Assembly: GCA_963169325.1 (NCBI GenBank)
Contig: CAUJEY010000271.1
Span: 1 to 32,662, forward strand
Direction: 5' to 3'
Length of the DNA: 32,662 bases
Source of the DNA: Bacteroidota bacterium
GTDB lineage: Bacteria; Bacteroidota; Bacteroidia; Chitinophagales; Saprospiraceae
Part shown: piece after piece, positions 16,033 to 26,351 of the stretch
How the letters are laid out: each line of letters begins with the position of its first letter
Numbering within the stretch: position 1 is the first letter of the stretch
Position numbers and translations under genes: made by a program
Notes under the pieces: model-generated
The model's input: only the letters and a program-made list of their open reading frames with translations
What the model was told of the DNA's origin: nothing
The model's database searches: none

Positions 16033-19000
16033 ATGTCACACCTCTACGCCCTACTCGCCGGTATCAACCAATACCAACCTCAATCCGACGACAACGTACC
16101 CAACCTGCACGGCTGTAAAAACGATATCCTGCAGATGAAAACGTTCCTCGAAGACCGCTTCCCGGCATCCAACCGAAGTATTGAATCCCTCATCGACGCC
16201 GATGCCACCTATAAAAACGTGATCGACCATTTCGGCGACAAACTTCTGCTCCGCGCCGGCCCGGGCGACACCGTGCTCTTCGCCTACGCCGGCCACGGCA
16301 GCCGCGAAAAAGCGGCGCCAGAGTTTCTCAAATACTACCCCGAAGGCATGGAGGAAACCCTCGTGCTGTTCGATAGCCGCACACCCGGTGGACTGGACCT
16401 GGCTGACAAAGAACTCGCCGTCCTTATCGAACGGGTAGCCGCCAAAGGCGCCCACGTCGTCGTTGTACTCGACAGCTGCCACTCCGGCTCCGCCACCCGG
16501 GGCATGGAAGAGTTCACCCTCGGCGCCCCCCGGCAAACCTCCAACCGGTACGACCCCCGGCCTTTAGATTCCTACCTCGCCGGCGAATACCTGAAAAGAA
16601 CGGACTTTTACCTGCCCAGCAGCCGCCATATCGCCCTCGCCGCCTGCGACCGCACGGAAAAAGCATTTGAACTGAAAAGTCAGCGGGGCCTTTTTTCCAC
16701 CAAACTGATGCAGGTGCTGGAAAAAACGGGCGGGCAACTCTCCTACGCCGATTTGTACACCCAATGCCGCTTGGGTATGGCGCAGGTGACCAGCGAACAG
16801 CGTCCGCAATTCGACACCTACGGCTATTTCAATGGCTACGACGGATTCCTCGGATTAGGCGCCGCGTCCACCGGCGCGCCCCTGCGTATCTTTTTTATGG
16901 ACAATACCTGGCAGGCGACCATGGGCGCCGTACACGGCCTCCCCGTGGCCTCGGGCAACCCCGCAGCCTTTGAAGTGCTGAAAGACGGACAGGTACTGGG
17001 ACAAATGCGCAGCCGCGTAGTAGGCATGGAATCGAGCAGCCTGCAACAGCCGGACTTCACTTTAGCCGCCAACGAGCAGTATGAAGCCCGTCTCACCAGC
17101 CTGCCCGCGCCCAAAACGGTTTTCCTGCTGCAAGGCCCTGCCATGCAGATGGCAGAGGCCCAACGCGCGCTTCAGGCGTTCCAACCGGTCCATTTTGATC
17201 TTCAGGATAATGTGCCGCAGGCTGCTATTCGCCTGGAAATGACCGGGGAGCATATTCAAATCATCCGCACAGCCGACGATGCGCGCCTGCGCACCATCGA
17301 AGGCAACGATTGGGAAAAAATGTTCGCCGACGCATTTGAAAAACTGGAACAAATAGCCCGCTGGGAAAAAACCCTGAAACTCGACAACCAGGACTCCAAA
17401 ATCAACCGCAGCGATGTGGAATTAGTCCTGGTGGAAATGGACGAAAACGGAACCGTATTGCGCAAAACATCGGACCCGGAAATCGTGGTCGACATCCTCC
17501 GGCTGAACAACACCGAACAGAAAGTACCCTTCCGCCTGGAAGTCAGGAATAAAAACACCGGCAAATCGAGGCATTGTGCCTTGTTCTACGCCGACGACCA
17601 GTACGGCTTCCATGCAATGGGGTACAATGAGGAAGTCCCCGCCCAAAAAACGGCCATCGCCATGGATAGAAATCCGGGCGGCACCCAGTATAAATTCGAG
17701 TTGAATGGGAAAAACGAGGCGATGGATATTTTCAAACTGTTTGTCAGCAACAGCAAAATATCCGGCGACGGCCTGCCGCAAAAAGGATTCACGGTAGGTG
17801 AAACCGTCGATTACTGGGTCACCCGTGGCACAACCAGGGGTGAAGAAACGGTTTCCGGAGCCCGGGCAGTGTTCGGCCTCGATACGAAGGCGCCGGCGGA
17901 GGATATCAACGACTGGTATGCCCTCACCCTCCGGGTGAAATCGGTGGCCCGGCAAGCCGGCGTGGGCGAACAAACCGTGTCTTTAGCTAATAATTTTATC
18001 AAAATCCTCCCCCACCCTTCCTTCCGTTCGGGTGTGGCGCTGAGTGCTGCGGGCGCCGCCAGCCGGAGCATCGAGCCGATGTCGGTCATCGCCGAGTTAG
18101 CCAAACACAGCGGCATGAACCTGCTGCCTTTCGGCGAATCCACCCGCGACGTGGCGCCGTCGAACATGCTGGAATTGAGCGATGTGGTAAATGAAAACAG
18201 CCTGGCCGATCAGCCGCTGGAAATTGAAATCGCCGCCCAATTGCAGGAAATGGACGGCTTCGAAGACTTCCTCCTGCCGCTTACTTTCGACGGGCAGCAC
18301 CTGATCCCCGTGGGCGAAGTGACCCGTATGGCCAATGGCAACGCCCTCGTCAGTATCGCCCATTTGCCGGTTGAGTCAGATCCGCGCACCCGCAGCCTCG
18401 GCAAAGCGCTGAAACTGTGTTTTATGAAATTGGTGCTGAAAAAAGAAGACGTCCAGGAACTCTGCTGGGCCGATTACAGCCGCGAAACGGTGGACCGCCG
18501 CAGCGATAACCTGTCTAACAAAGTTGCCGGGGCGAGCAACATTCTCCTGGTCACCCACGGCATTATCGGCGACTCACAAGGGATGGCCGAGTGTATGCGC
18601 CGGGCGTACAACGACAAACTGTTCGACCTGGTGCTCACGTACGACTACGAAAACCTGAACACCAAAATAGAAGTCACTGCCGCCCGCTTAGCCGACAAAC
18701 TGAAAGAAGCGGGCATCACGCCCGAATCGGGCAAAAAAATCACCATTCTGGCCCACTCGATGGGTGGTTTGGTGTCCCGTTATTTCATCGAAACCCTGCA
18801 GGGCAACAAAGTGGTCAAACACCTCATCATGGCCGGCACGCCGAACGGCGGCAGCGCCATCGCCAAATTGACCGCCTACCGCGACTATCTGATGCCGCTC
18901 ATCACCCTGGCGATCAACTCGGCCTGGGGTATCCCGGCCGCCGCGGGCCTGCTGGCCGTGATGAAACACTCAAAAATGGTGACGCCCACGCTGGAACAGA

Positions 19001-19326
19001 TGTACATCGACCACCCCGACGGCTTCCTGAAAAACTTAGCCAAAACAGCCGACCCCGGCGTGCCGTACAGCATCGTTGCCGGCAACCTGTACGACTTCCT
19101 GAAGATCAATCCCGAGCAAAAAGGCCTGATGGACAAACTCATCGGCCTCGGCGGCAAACTATTCTACCAGGACCAGCCCAACGACGTCGCCGTGAGCATT
19201 GAAAGCATCAAATCCATACCTGCAGGGCGACAGCCGGCGCCGGTGTCCGTGGAAGTGGCCGGGAATCATATCAATTATTTTGAGGAAGAGGGGTGCGTGG
19301 AGGCGATTGTTGGGTTTATGAAATAA
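16033..19326 (+). CDS. caspase-like protease fused to DUF4384-like region and alpha/beta-hydrolase (lipase)
   Basis: 1097 residues, no signal peptide, so probably cytoplasmic. Residues 1-280 form a caspase/metacaspase (peptidase C14) domain: YALLAGINQY, catalytic His88 in AYAGHGS and Cys149 in VLDSCHSGS. A middle part includes a DUF4384-like stretch (about 497-580: FRLEVRNKNTGKSRHCALFYADD...MDIFKLFVS). The C-terminal 270 residues are an alpha/beta-hydrolase: ILLVTHGI, nucleophile Ser909 in LAHSMGG, probable Asp1051 in PNDVAVS and His1079 in GNHINYF, a full catalytic triad as in lipases and PGAP1-like acyl hydrolases. One polypeptide thus carries a protease and a lipid/ester hydrolase. It stands alone on its strand, 137 bases after the T9SS protein gene and six bases before the convergent guaB stop. 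Activation of the hydrolase by caspase self-cleavage is only inference. Confidence 0.9.
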   Translation: MSHLYALLAGINQYQPQSDDNVPNLHGCKNDILQMKTFLEDRFPASNRSIESLIDADATYKNVIDHFGDKLLLRAGPGDTVLFAYAGHGSREKAAPEFLKYYPEGMEETLVLFDSRTPGGLDLADKELAVLIERVAAKGAHVVVVLDSCHSGSATRGMEEFTLGAPRQTSNRYDPRPLDSYLAGEYLKRTDFYLPSSRHIALAACDRTEKAFELKSQRGLFSTKLMQVLEKTGGQLSYADLYTQCRLGMAQVTSEQRPQFDTYGYFNGYDGFLGLGAASTGAPLRIFFMDNTWQATMGAVHGLPVASGNPAAFEVLKDGQVLGQMRSRVVGMESSSLQQPDFTLAANEQYEARLTSLPAPKTVFLLQGPAMQMAEAQRALQAFQPVHFDLQDNVPQAAIRLEMTGEHIQIIRTADDARLRTIEGNDWEKMFADAFEKLEQIARWEKTLKLDNQDSKINRSDVELVLVEMDENGTVLRKTSDPEIVVDILRLNNTEQKVPFRLEVRNKNTGKSRHCALFYADDQYGFHAMGYNEEVPAQKTAIAMDRNPGGTQYKFELNGKNEAMDIFKLFVSNSKISGDGLPQKGFTVGETVDYWVTRGTTRGEETVSGARAVFGLDTKAPAEDINDWYALTLRVKSVARQAGVGEQTVSLANNFIKILPHPSFRSGVALSAAGAASRSIEPMSVIAELAKHSGMNLLPFGESTRDVAPSNMLELSDVVNENSLADQPLEIEIAAQLQEMDGFEDFLLPLTFDGQHLIPVGEVTRMANGNALVSIAHLPVESDPRTRSLGKALKLCFMKLVLKKEDVQELCWADYSRETVDRRSDNLSNKVAGASNILLVTHGIIGDSQGMAECMRRAYNDKLFDLVLTYDYENLNTKIEVTAARLADKLKEAGITPESGKKITILAHSMGGLVSRYFIETLQGNKVVKHLIMAGTPNGGSAIAKLTAYRDYLMPLITLAINSAWGIPAAAGLLAVMKHSKMVTPTLEQMYIDHPDGFLKNLAKTADPGVPYSIVAGNLYDFLKINPEQKGLMDKLIGLGGKLFYQDQPNDVAVSIESIKSIPAGRQPAPVSVEVAGNHINYFEEEGCVEAIVGFMK

Positions 19327-19332
19327 TGATTT

Positions 19333-20877
<1,545 letters not shown>

Positions 20878-20952
20878 TTATTCTCCCGCTTTCTCCATCC
20901 AGGTATTTTTCAGGTTTTCAATTTTTTGCGGTGTGTAATGTCACATTTAAAA

Positions 20953-21024
20953 CACATTGATCACATTGATCACATTGATCACATTGACCACATTGACTAC
21001 ATTGACCACATTGACCACATTTAA
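20953..21024. repeat. 9-bp tandem repeat, about 8 units of CACATTGAT/CACATTGAC
   Basis: Three units CACATTGAT (20953-20979), then CACATTGAC twice, TACATTGAC, CACATTGAC and a degenerate CACATTTAA ending at 21024. The array abuts the stop codon of the metallopeptidase gene (TTA at 21025-21027) and fills the end of the gap to guaB. Slipped-strand copy-number variation would lengthen or shorten the 3' untranslated part of that gene, not its protein. Confidence 0.9.
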
Positions 21025-22605
21025 TTAATGCTCCACATATTTCACCATCTCCAGCACCCGGCCCCGGGCATCCACCTTCAGCACCACGTTGTCGCGCACC
21101 GATTTGAGATAAAACCCGTCTTTGGCAGCCACCATATTGCGGTAGGCGGAGTGCGCCAAATCTTCCTGCGGCGGCAGCACGGTGACATCCGGCGCCAGCC
21201 GGTTGGGAAAACGCAGGAGGCTTATCAGGTTGCCCGTTGCATTGGAAAATACCACGGTTGCAGCGCCCGGCCCCTGTTGTTGTGCAAACCGGATACCGGC
21301 TTTTTCGTCCAGATCGATGCGCTCCATATCGCCGGTCCGGCCCAACTGCATTTGAGCGGCCACCTGGCGGAAGGATTCCGGAAGCGGCATTTCAGGCAAC
21401 ACGCCGGATTCCGTTTCCCCGCGCAGGCTTTGCCCGTTCTGGCGCGCATACAAGGCGCTCAGCACGTTTGGCGATTTGGAAAGGCGGCTGAAAATAACCT
21501 CCGCTTCACTTTTACGGGCGGCGCCCGGCTGTAACGCGTAGGTGATGCCCAGCGCGATTTCGATCATGTCTAACTCCTGCCCTTTTCGCTTTTTTTTGCC
21601 TTGCGTGTACTGCTGCAGGTTGATCTCCGCATATTTCAACGCCGCCACCGTACTGCCTTTCATGTTCATGGCGCAAAGGGTATTGATCCGGGCCGGCAGG
21701 TAGCCGGGGTCGAGGCGGGCGGCTTCCGTGAAATGGGCGATTGCTTTGTCGAGAAACGCCAGGCGCAGCGGCTCAACGGATGGATCGATCTGCTCCTGCC
21801 CACGGGCAGCTGCCATACGCGACAGTTTGGTGAACCAGTCGGCCTCCACCGGGTAGATATATTTATCGAGTTGGGGGTGCCAGAACTGCTGGGCACTCAG
21901 GGTATAAGCCACTCCGAGGTTGTTATAAATTTCGCGTCCCTGGTAAAACCGGAGGATATACTCGTAGCCGGAACAGACCAGGCCGGTTTGGCCGATGGCG
22001 AGCAAATAATTGCAGGATTCGAAGATGTCGCACAGGTTTTGCGCAATGGCCTGCACTTCCCGGGCGCCGGCCTTGCGCTCTTCCAGCGGAGGGTACCCGG
22101 CCAGGGTTTTTCCCATCAGGCCGTATTCCCGATACACCTGTTCGATCACCGCGGGCATTGTTTTCAGGACGCCGTATCCCGCCAGGTAAGCATTGAACAA
22201 ACCCTGGATATCAGCCACCTTTTCGGTGCGGATGTCGGATTTATACCCATGATCGTAAGCCAGAAAATTGGTCTTCAGACCTTGTCCTTTGATCTGCGAT
22301 TGATAGGCATGTACCAACTCATGGCCCAGGATATAAGCCAGAGCTGACAAGGAATCGCGCCCGTAACTTTGGCAAATCCGGTATACTTTTTCATCCAGCA
22401 CGATGGCGTTTTTCCAGGGCGAATAAGCGGCTACTTTTTTATTTTCCGGGCTGATGATCAGTTTGGGCTTTTTAATCCGGTAGTTGCCGTTGGCTTCATA
22501 CAGCCGGTCGAGCACGGCCTGGGCTACAGTCTGGGGCGTACCGGCACTTAGTGAGAGCGAAAAACCCAGACAAAGCGCGGCATGCCAGATTCTATTTTTC
22601 AGCAT
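21025..22605 (-). CDS. secreted HExxH zinc metallopeptidase (M48-like) with TPR-like region
   Basis: 526 residues from the ATG at 22605, which opens a signal peptide (MLKNRIWHAALCLGFSLSLSAG); an ATG five codons upstream is also possible. The catalytic zinc motif is HELVH at residues 95-99 in AYILGHELVHAYQ, with a likely third ligand Glu128 in TEKVADIQG, the ExxxD spacing of M48-type gluzincins. A helical TPR-like part follows (DKAIAHFTEAARLDPGYLPARINTLCAMN, residues about 285-320), and a beta-rich end. M48 peptidases work in envelope protein quality control, but a periplasmic enzyme with a TPR is not a textbook member. It is the third gene after the ECF sigma factor and anti-sigma-like gene, 33 bases after the latter's stop (18 from the alternative ATG), so it is probably in the regulon. 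Confidence 0.88.
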   Translation of the reverse strand: MLKNRIWHAALCLGFSLSLSAGTPQTVAQAVLDRLYEANGNYRIKKPKLIISPENKKVAAYSPWKNAIVLDEKVYRICQSYGRDSLSALAYILGHELVHAYQSQIKGQGLKTNFLAYDHGYKSDIRTEKVADIQGLFNAYLAGYGVLKTMPAVIEQVYREYGLMGKTLAGYPPLEERKAGAREVQAIAQNLCDIFESCNYLLAIGQTGLVCSGYEYILRFYQGREIYNNLGVAYTLSAQQFWHPQLDKYIYPVEADWFTKLSRMAAARGQEQIDPSVEPLRLAFLDKAIAHFTEAARLDPGYLPARINTLCAMNMKGSTVAALKYAEINLQQYTQGKKKRKGQELDMIEIALGITYALQPGAARKSEAEVIFSRLSKSPNVLSALYARQNGQSLRGETESGVLPEMPLPESFRQVAAQMQLGRTGDMERIDLDEKAGIRFAQQQGPGAATVVFSNATGNLISLLRFPNRLAPDVTVLPPQEDLAHSAYRNMVAAKDGFYLKSVRDNVVLKVDARGRVLEMVKYVEH

Positions 22606-22638
22606 GAGTATACGTGGCATTGCTAAAGGCCGCAGCCC

Positions 22639-23475
22639 CTAATGTTGAGGAAGCAATTGTTCCAACACGGCTTTTGCACCGCGATGATTGGGGTAGGCAT
22701 TATCCGCAGATAGTTTTTCGAAAGACACCCGCGCATCGTCCATGCCGTTTTCCGTTTTCAGATAACAAAGTCCGAGGTTCCACAGTGCATCATTTTTGAG
22801 GGGCGATTCTCCGCGGGAAAGCGGCAAAAATATTTCAATGGCTTTGGCGTAATAGCCCTGGTTCATGAAGGTTGCACCAAGGAAATAAGCGGCCAAAGGG
22901 TCTTCTGGACTTGATTCCAGGTATATTTTCAGTAATTTTTCAGCCTCCTCCAAATTCCCGTCGGCATAAAACTGCAAGGCATCGCGGAGGGTGTCGCCAT
23001 CCGTTGGGATGCCGGCCAGCCCCGATTCCAGCTTGGGGATAATTTCCTGGGCGCGTTGTATCTCTTCTTTTGGCTGGTAATATTTGGAAAAGAGCGCGCC
23101 GGGATCCGGGGTATTTGCGGGCCGGGTGAAGAACCAAACGGCGGCGGCCAAAATGGCGAAAGAAGCGGCGATAGCAATAATACGTTTCATCTGGTATGTT
23201 TTTGAAAGGTGAGTTACAGAAAGCCGGGGCGATGTTTCTGCCGCGCCGGCTCTGAAAAAACCTTCCGCAGCCAGTTGGTCCTGCACCGTACCGATCTTTT
23301 GCCGGAGTTCGGTTTCACCGGCGTGTTCCAACCCGCCGAGCAGCAGCCGTTCCATTTCCACATCCTTTTGCAAGGACGGATTTTGGCGCATTTCCGTCTC
23401 GAAAGATTCGCGTTCGTTGACGTCCATCGTACCGTTCAGGTAGCGGTGAATGGTGTCGAGGTATTGTTCATTCAT
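22639..23475 (-). CDS. membrane anti-sigma-like protein with TPR domain
   Basis: 278 residues. The N-terminal 75 residues (YLDTIHRYLNGTMDVNERESFETEMRQNPSLQKDVEMERLLLGGLE) match the cytoplasmic start of Bacteroidota anti-sigma or sigma-operon membrane proteins, in which a short helical region binds the sigma factor. One membrane helix lies at about 98-117 (RIIAIAASFAILAAAVWFFT). The C-terminal part (about 165-275) has TPR-like helices (DALQFYADGNLEEAEKLLKIYLESSPEDPLAAYFLGATFMNQGYYAKAIEIF) and should be periplasmic. Its ATG overlaps the TGA of the ECF sigma gene by four bases, so the two are translationally coupled. The anti-sigma role is inferred from position and layout; no zinc-binding ZAS motif is visible. 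Confidence 0.85.
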   Translation of the reverse strand: MNEQYLDTIHRYLNGTMDVNERESFETEMRQNPSLQKDVEMERLLLGGLEHAGETELRQKIGTVQDQLAAEGFFRAGAAETSPRLSVTHLSKTYQMKRIIAIAASFAILAAAVWFFTRPANTPDPGALFSKYYQPKEEIQRAQEIIPKLESGLAGIPTDGDTLRDALQFYADGNLEEAEKLLKIYLESSPEDPLAAYFLGATFMNQGYYAKAIEIFLPLSRGESPLKNDALWNLGLCYLKTENGMDDARVSFEKLSADNAYPNHRGAKAVLEQLLPQH

Positions 23476-24062
23476 GAAGCGTCATTTTGAAGGTGGGCGA
23501 AAAGGGGATGAGCTTTGACTTTTTTCCGCAGGTATTCCATGCAACGGTATTTTTTTACTTTAACAAAAGATTCGGCATAACCCATCGTTTCGGCGATCTC
23601 CGCCTGAGAACATTTTTCAAAAAAGGATAACAGCAATACCTGGCGGCAGTCTTCTTCGAGAATCTCCAGAAATCCGGAAACGACATTTAACTGGTTCTCC
23701 CGTTTTTCCCGGTCCTCCGGCGCCTCTCCCGCCTGCGGGGCTTCCTGTTGATATGCTGCAATGTCGCCGGTAGAAAACTCCGTTTGGGCAGCCGTTTTTT
23801 TATAAATAAGGTTTCGCGCAATGGCGAAAAGATAAGTGCTCAATTTGGCCGTCAGCCGGAATTCCGGATCCCGCACTTTTCGAACCAAAATAACAAGGGT
23901 TTCCTGGAACACGTCTTCCGCATCCAACCGGCCCGCATCCATCGCCTGTTTGGCCACCATGCGATAGTATTGCCGGTATAGTATTTCAAAGGCCGATGCA
24001 GCGCCCTGCCGCAGGGCTTTCAGCAGGTCTTCCTCCGATTCGTATGTCAATGATTTATTCAT
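23472..24062 (-). CDS. ECF-family RNA polymerase sigma factor
   Basis: 196 residues, normal for ECF sigma factors. Region 2 is AFEILYRQYYRMVAKQAMD...AEDVFQETLVILVRKV with the usual DVFQETL motif; region 4 is LEEDCRQVLLLSFFEKCSQAEIAETMGYAESFVKVKKYRCMEYLRKKV, a helix-turn-helix for the -35 box. It would direct RNA polymerase to a stress regulon, held inactive by the membrane protein encoded next. The region-4 text and the KAHPLF tail resemble Saprospiria sigma factors that precede TPR proteins and caspases. A TACCTTTG promoter box lies about 50 bases upstream. The gene diverges from the caspase-DUF4384 gene (240-base gap), which could be one of its targets. Confidence 0.93.
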   Translation of the reverse strand: MNKSLTYESEEDLLKALRQGAASAFEILYRQYYRMVAKQAMDAGRLDAEDVFQETLVILVRKVRDPEFRLTAKLSTYLFAIARNLIYKKTAAQTEFSTGDIAAYQQEAPQAGEAPEDREKRENQLNVVSGFLEILEEDCRQVLLLSFFEKCSQAEIAETMGYAESFVKVKKYRCMEYLRKKVKAHPLFAHLQNDAS

Positions 24063-24113
24063 TAATGCCGGTTGTCAATTTTGGTTATCACCAACTAGAA
24101 AAAAAGTGCAGCC

Positions 24114-24121
24114 CAAAGGTA
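24114..24121 (-). promoter_or_regulatory. candidate -7 box (TACCTTTG) for the sigma-factor operon
   Basis: TACCTTTG on the minus strand fits the Bacteroidota TAnnTTTG box and would give a leader of about 45 bases before the ATG at 24062. No exact TTTG -33 element is present at the expected distance (only T-rich text), so the call is tentative. Confidence 0.4.
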
Positions 24122-24301
24122 CGATGAAAAAAAAATGAGCAGTCTATTACCTCCCTCCTATAAAAAAATGAAACAGCAGGTGTTAAACAGGTACAATCTT
24201 TCTACATTTCGCCGAATATTTCCCTCAAGGACTGATAACCCGCGCTTCATCTCTGAATTAATCTTTGTTTGAACGTTTCACGTCTTTTCAAGCTAAAAGA
24301 G

Positions 24302-26347
24302 ATGACTATGTTTTCCCTCCAAAAGGGATATCCCCGAATTAATGTATTGGGCGGCACCTTATGCCGGATACTGCTGCTGATTGCCGTATTGGCCGGCGCT
24401 CCGGCGGCCAATGCCCAGGCCGATCGCAAATTTGCGTTGCTGATCGGCATCGGCAATTACCCGCCGGACGGAGGCTGGAAGCCCATCCATGCACAGAACG
24501 ATCTGTTGCTAATGACGGATGCCCTGCAACGGCGCGGTTTTTTATCCGAAAATATTTTTACCCTCACCGATCAGGCCGCCACACGGGAGGGTATCCTCCA
24601 GGCCTGGAAAAAAGAACTGCTCGCCCGAATTAAACCGGGCGACGTGGTATACTTCCAGTTTTCCGGCCACGGCCAGCAGGTAGCCGACAACAACGGCGAC
24701 GAACTGGACGGCTACGACGAAGCGATCGTACCCTACGACTCCCCGCAGGCCTATAAAGCCGGCGTAAACGAAGGCGAAAAACTGATCCGCGACGATGAAC
24801 TGAACCGCATGTACACCGACTTGCGCCGCCACCTGGGGCCAAAAGGTAACCTGATGGTGGTGGTGGATGCCTGTCATTCGGGCACCAGCACCCGCGGCAT
24901 GGGGCCCGCCCGCGGCACCATCGTCCAGATGGCCAGCCCGGAATACAACCTGGCGGCCGCCAAAGAACCGGGCAAAGCGTTCGATGCGCCCCAGTTGGAC
25001 AGCCTGGTGGCGGATACCGGTCGCCTGGCGCCCATGGCGGCTTTTTTCGGATCGGCGCACAACCAACTGAACTTTGAAACCCAGAGCGAAGACGGCCGGT
25101 TTGTAGGGCCACTGACGTATGCCCTGAGCCGCAAACTTTGCCAGGCGCAATCGCCGAAAACCTACCGCGGCCTGTTCGAACAGGTGCGGATCGAGATGAG
25201 CGCCACCGCCACCCGTCAGCAACCGCAGGCCGAGGGCACCCTCGACCAGGAATTGCTCGGCGGGCGATTGCTGGAACCGGCCGCCTACTTCCGTGTGCTG
25301 CGCTGGAACGATCCCGGCTCCGTAGTGGTGGATGCCGGCTGGGTGCAGGGACTCAACGAAGGGGCCGTGCTGGGCTTGTATCCTGCTGAAACGCGCAACC
25401 CCGACCAAACCGTCGCCCCGCTGGCCCGGGGCACCGTGACTGCGGTGTCGCCCGTAGAGGCTACGCTGCGCCTCGACGCCGATTTGCAACAACCGGTCGC
25501 CCGGCAAGCCTGGGCATACGTGCTGGAGCAAAACCTCGGCGACCTGCGCCTCGGCCTGTCGCTTCAACTACCCGAACAACACCCCGTACGCGCGGCGCTG
25601 CTGGAAAAAATAGCCCGGTACCCGGTTATTCAATTGGATGGAACGCCGGACCTGTTCCTGGTTCAGGCCGGCGCCGGTATTCATTTAATCGGTCCGGGCG
25701 ATTTGGTACTCGATTCCCTGAGCGGCGCACTGCCGCCGGCGCGCACCGCCGACTCCCTGATGCGCCGGATGATGGGGTTTGCCCAGGCCAAATACCTGCG
25801 CCGGATGGATGCGCAAAGCGAATCGCTCCGGGTCGGTTTCGAGTTGGTACCCGTGCGCCGCAACCCGGAAAACCGGGCGCGGCTGGATACGATCCCAATC
25901 CAGTCTAAACACGATGCGGCAGGCATCCTGCATTTCCAAAATCTGGATTCGTTTAAAATACGGGTGACGAACTACGGCGATAAAGCGGCATACTTTACCA
26001 TAATTGATATTCAGCCGGATAATGTGATCAACGTGATCTTTCCCGACCCGACAGAGGCCCCGAACGAACGCGTGCGGCCGGGTCAAACGATCGAACTGCG
26101 CAACTGTTTTCAGGTTGGCCCGCCCGCGGGAGTGGAGATGTTCAAACTGATCGCCACAGATAAACCGATCGACCTGCGCCCCCTGGTAAAAAGCAGGGGC
26201 GCCGCCACCCGTGCCAATGCCAATCCGCTGGAAAAATTAATCGGCCAAACCTACTTTAACGACGATTGCGTGCGTCTCCGGGGCCAAACGCCCAACCTAA
26301 ACACGGGCGCCGTACACGTTCATTCCTTTACGTTTACTATCGACTGA
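24302..26347 (+). CDS. secreted caspase-like protease with C-terminal DUF4384-like domain
   Basis: 681 residues from the ATG at 24302; a TTG 11 codons upstream is less likely and an ATG two codons downstream is possible. Signal peptide to about residue 39 (ILLLIAVLAGAPAANAQ). Caspase/metacaspase domain at about 42-320: FALLIGIGNYPP, a metacaspase-like acidic block DGYDEAIVPYD, His123 in QFSGHGQQ and Cys191 in VVVDACHSGTS. The C-terminal DUF4384-like domain (about 545-620) reads FKIRVTNYGDKAAYFTIIDI...VIFPDPTEAPNERVRPGQ...FKLIATDKPIDL. Caspase-like enzymes with Asp-rich loops are often calcium dependent and cut after Arg/Lys; specificity cannot be read here. The exported location is unusual for a cell-death protease and suggests a periplasmic or surface role. 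It pairs with the next gene, four bases on. Confidence 0.92.
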   Translation: MTMFSLQKGYPRINVLGGTLCRILLLIAVLAGAPAANAQADRKFALLIGIGNYPPDGGWKPIHAQNDLLLMTDALQRRGFLSENIFTLTDQAATREGILQAWKKELLARIKPGDVVYFQFSGHGQQVADNNGDELDGYDEAIVPYDSPQAYKAGVNEGEKLIRDDELNRMYTDLRRHLGPKGNLMVVVDACHSGTSTRGMGPARGTIVQMASPEYNLAAAKEPGKAFDAPQLDSLVADTGRLAPMAAFFGSAHNQLNFETQSEDGRFVGPLTYALSRKLCQAQSPKTYRGLFEQVRIEMSATATRQQPQAEGTLDQELLGGRLLEPAAYFRVLRWNDPGSVVVDAGWVQGLNEGAVLGLYPAETRNPDQTVAPLARGTVTAVSPVEATLRLDADLQQPVARQAWAYVLEQNLGDLRLGLSLQLPEQHPVRAALLEKIARYPVIQLDGTPDLFLVQAGAGIHLIGPGDLVLDSLSGALPPARTADSLMRRMMGFAQAKYLRRMDAQSESLRVGFELVPVRRNPENRARLDTIPIQSKHDAAGILHFQNLDSFKIRVTNYGDKAAYFTIIDIQPDNVINVIFPDPTEAPNERVRPGQTIELRNCFQVGPPAGVEMFKLIATDKPIDLRPLVKSRGAATRANANPLEKLIGQTYFNDDCVRLRGQTPNLNTGAVHVHSFTFTID

Positions 26348-26351
26348 CTAT

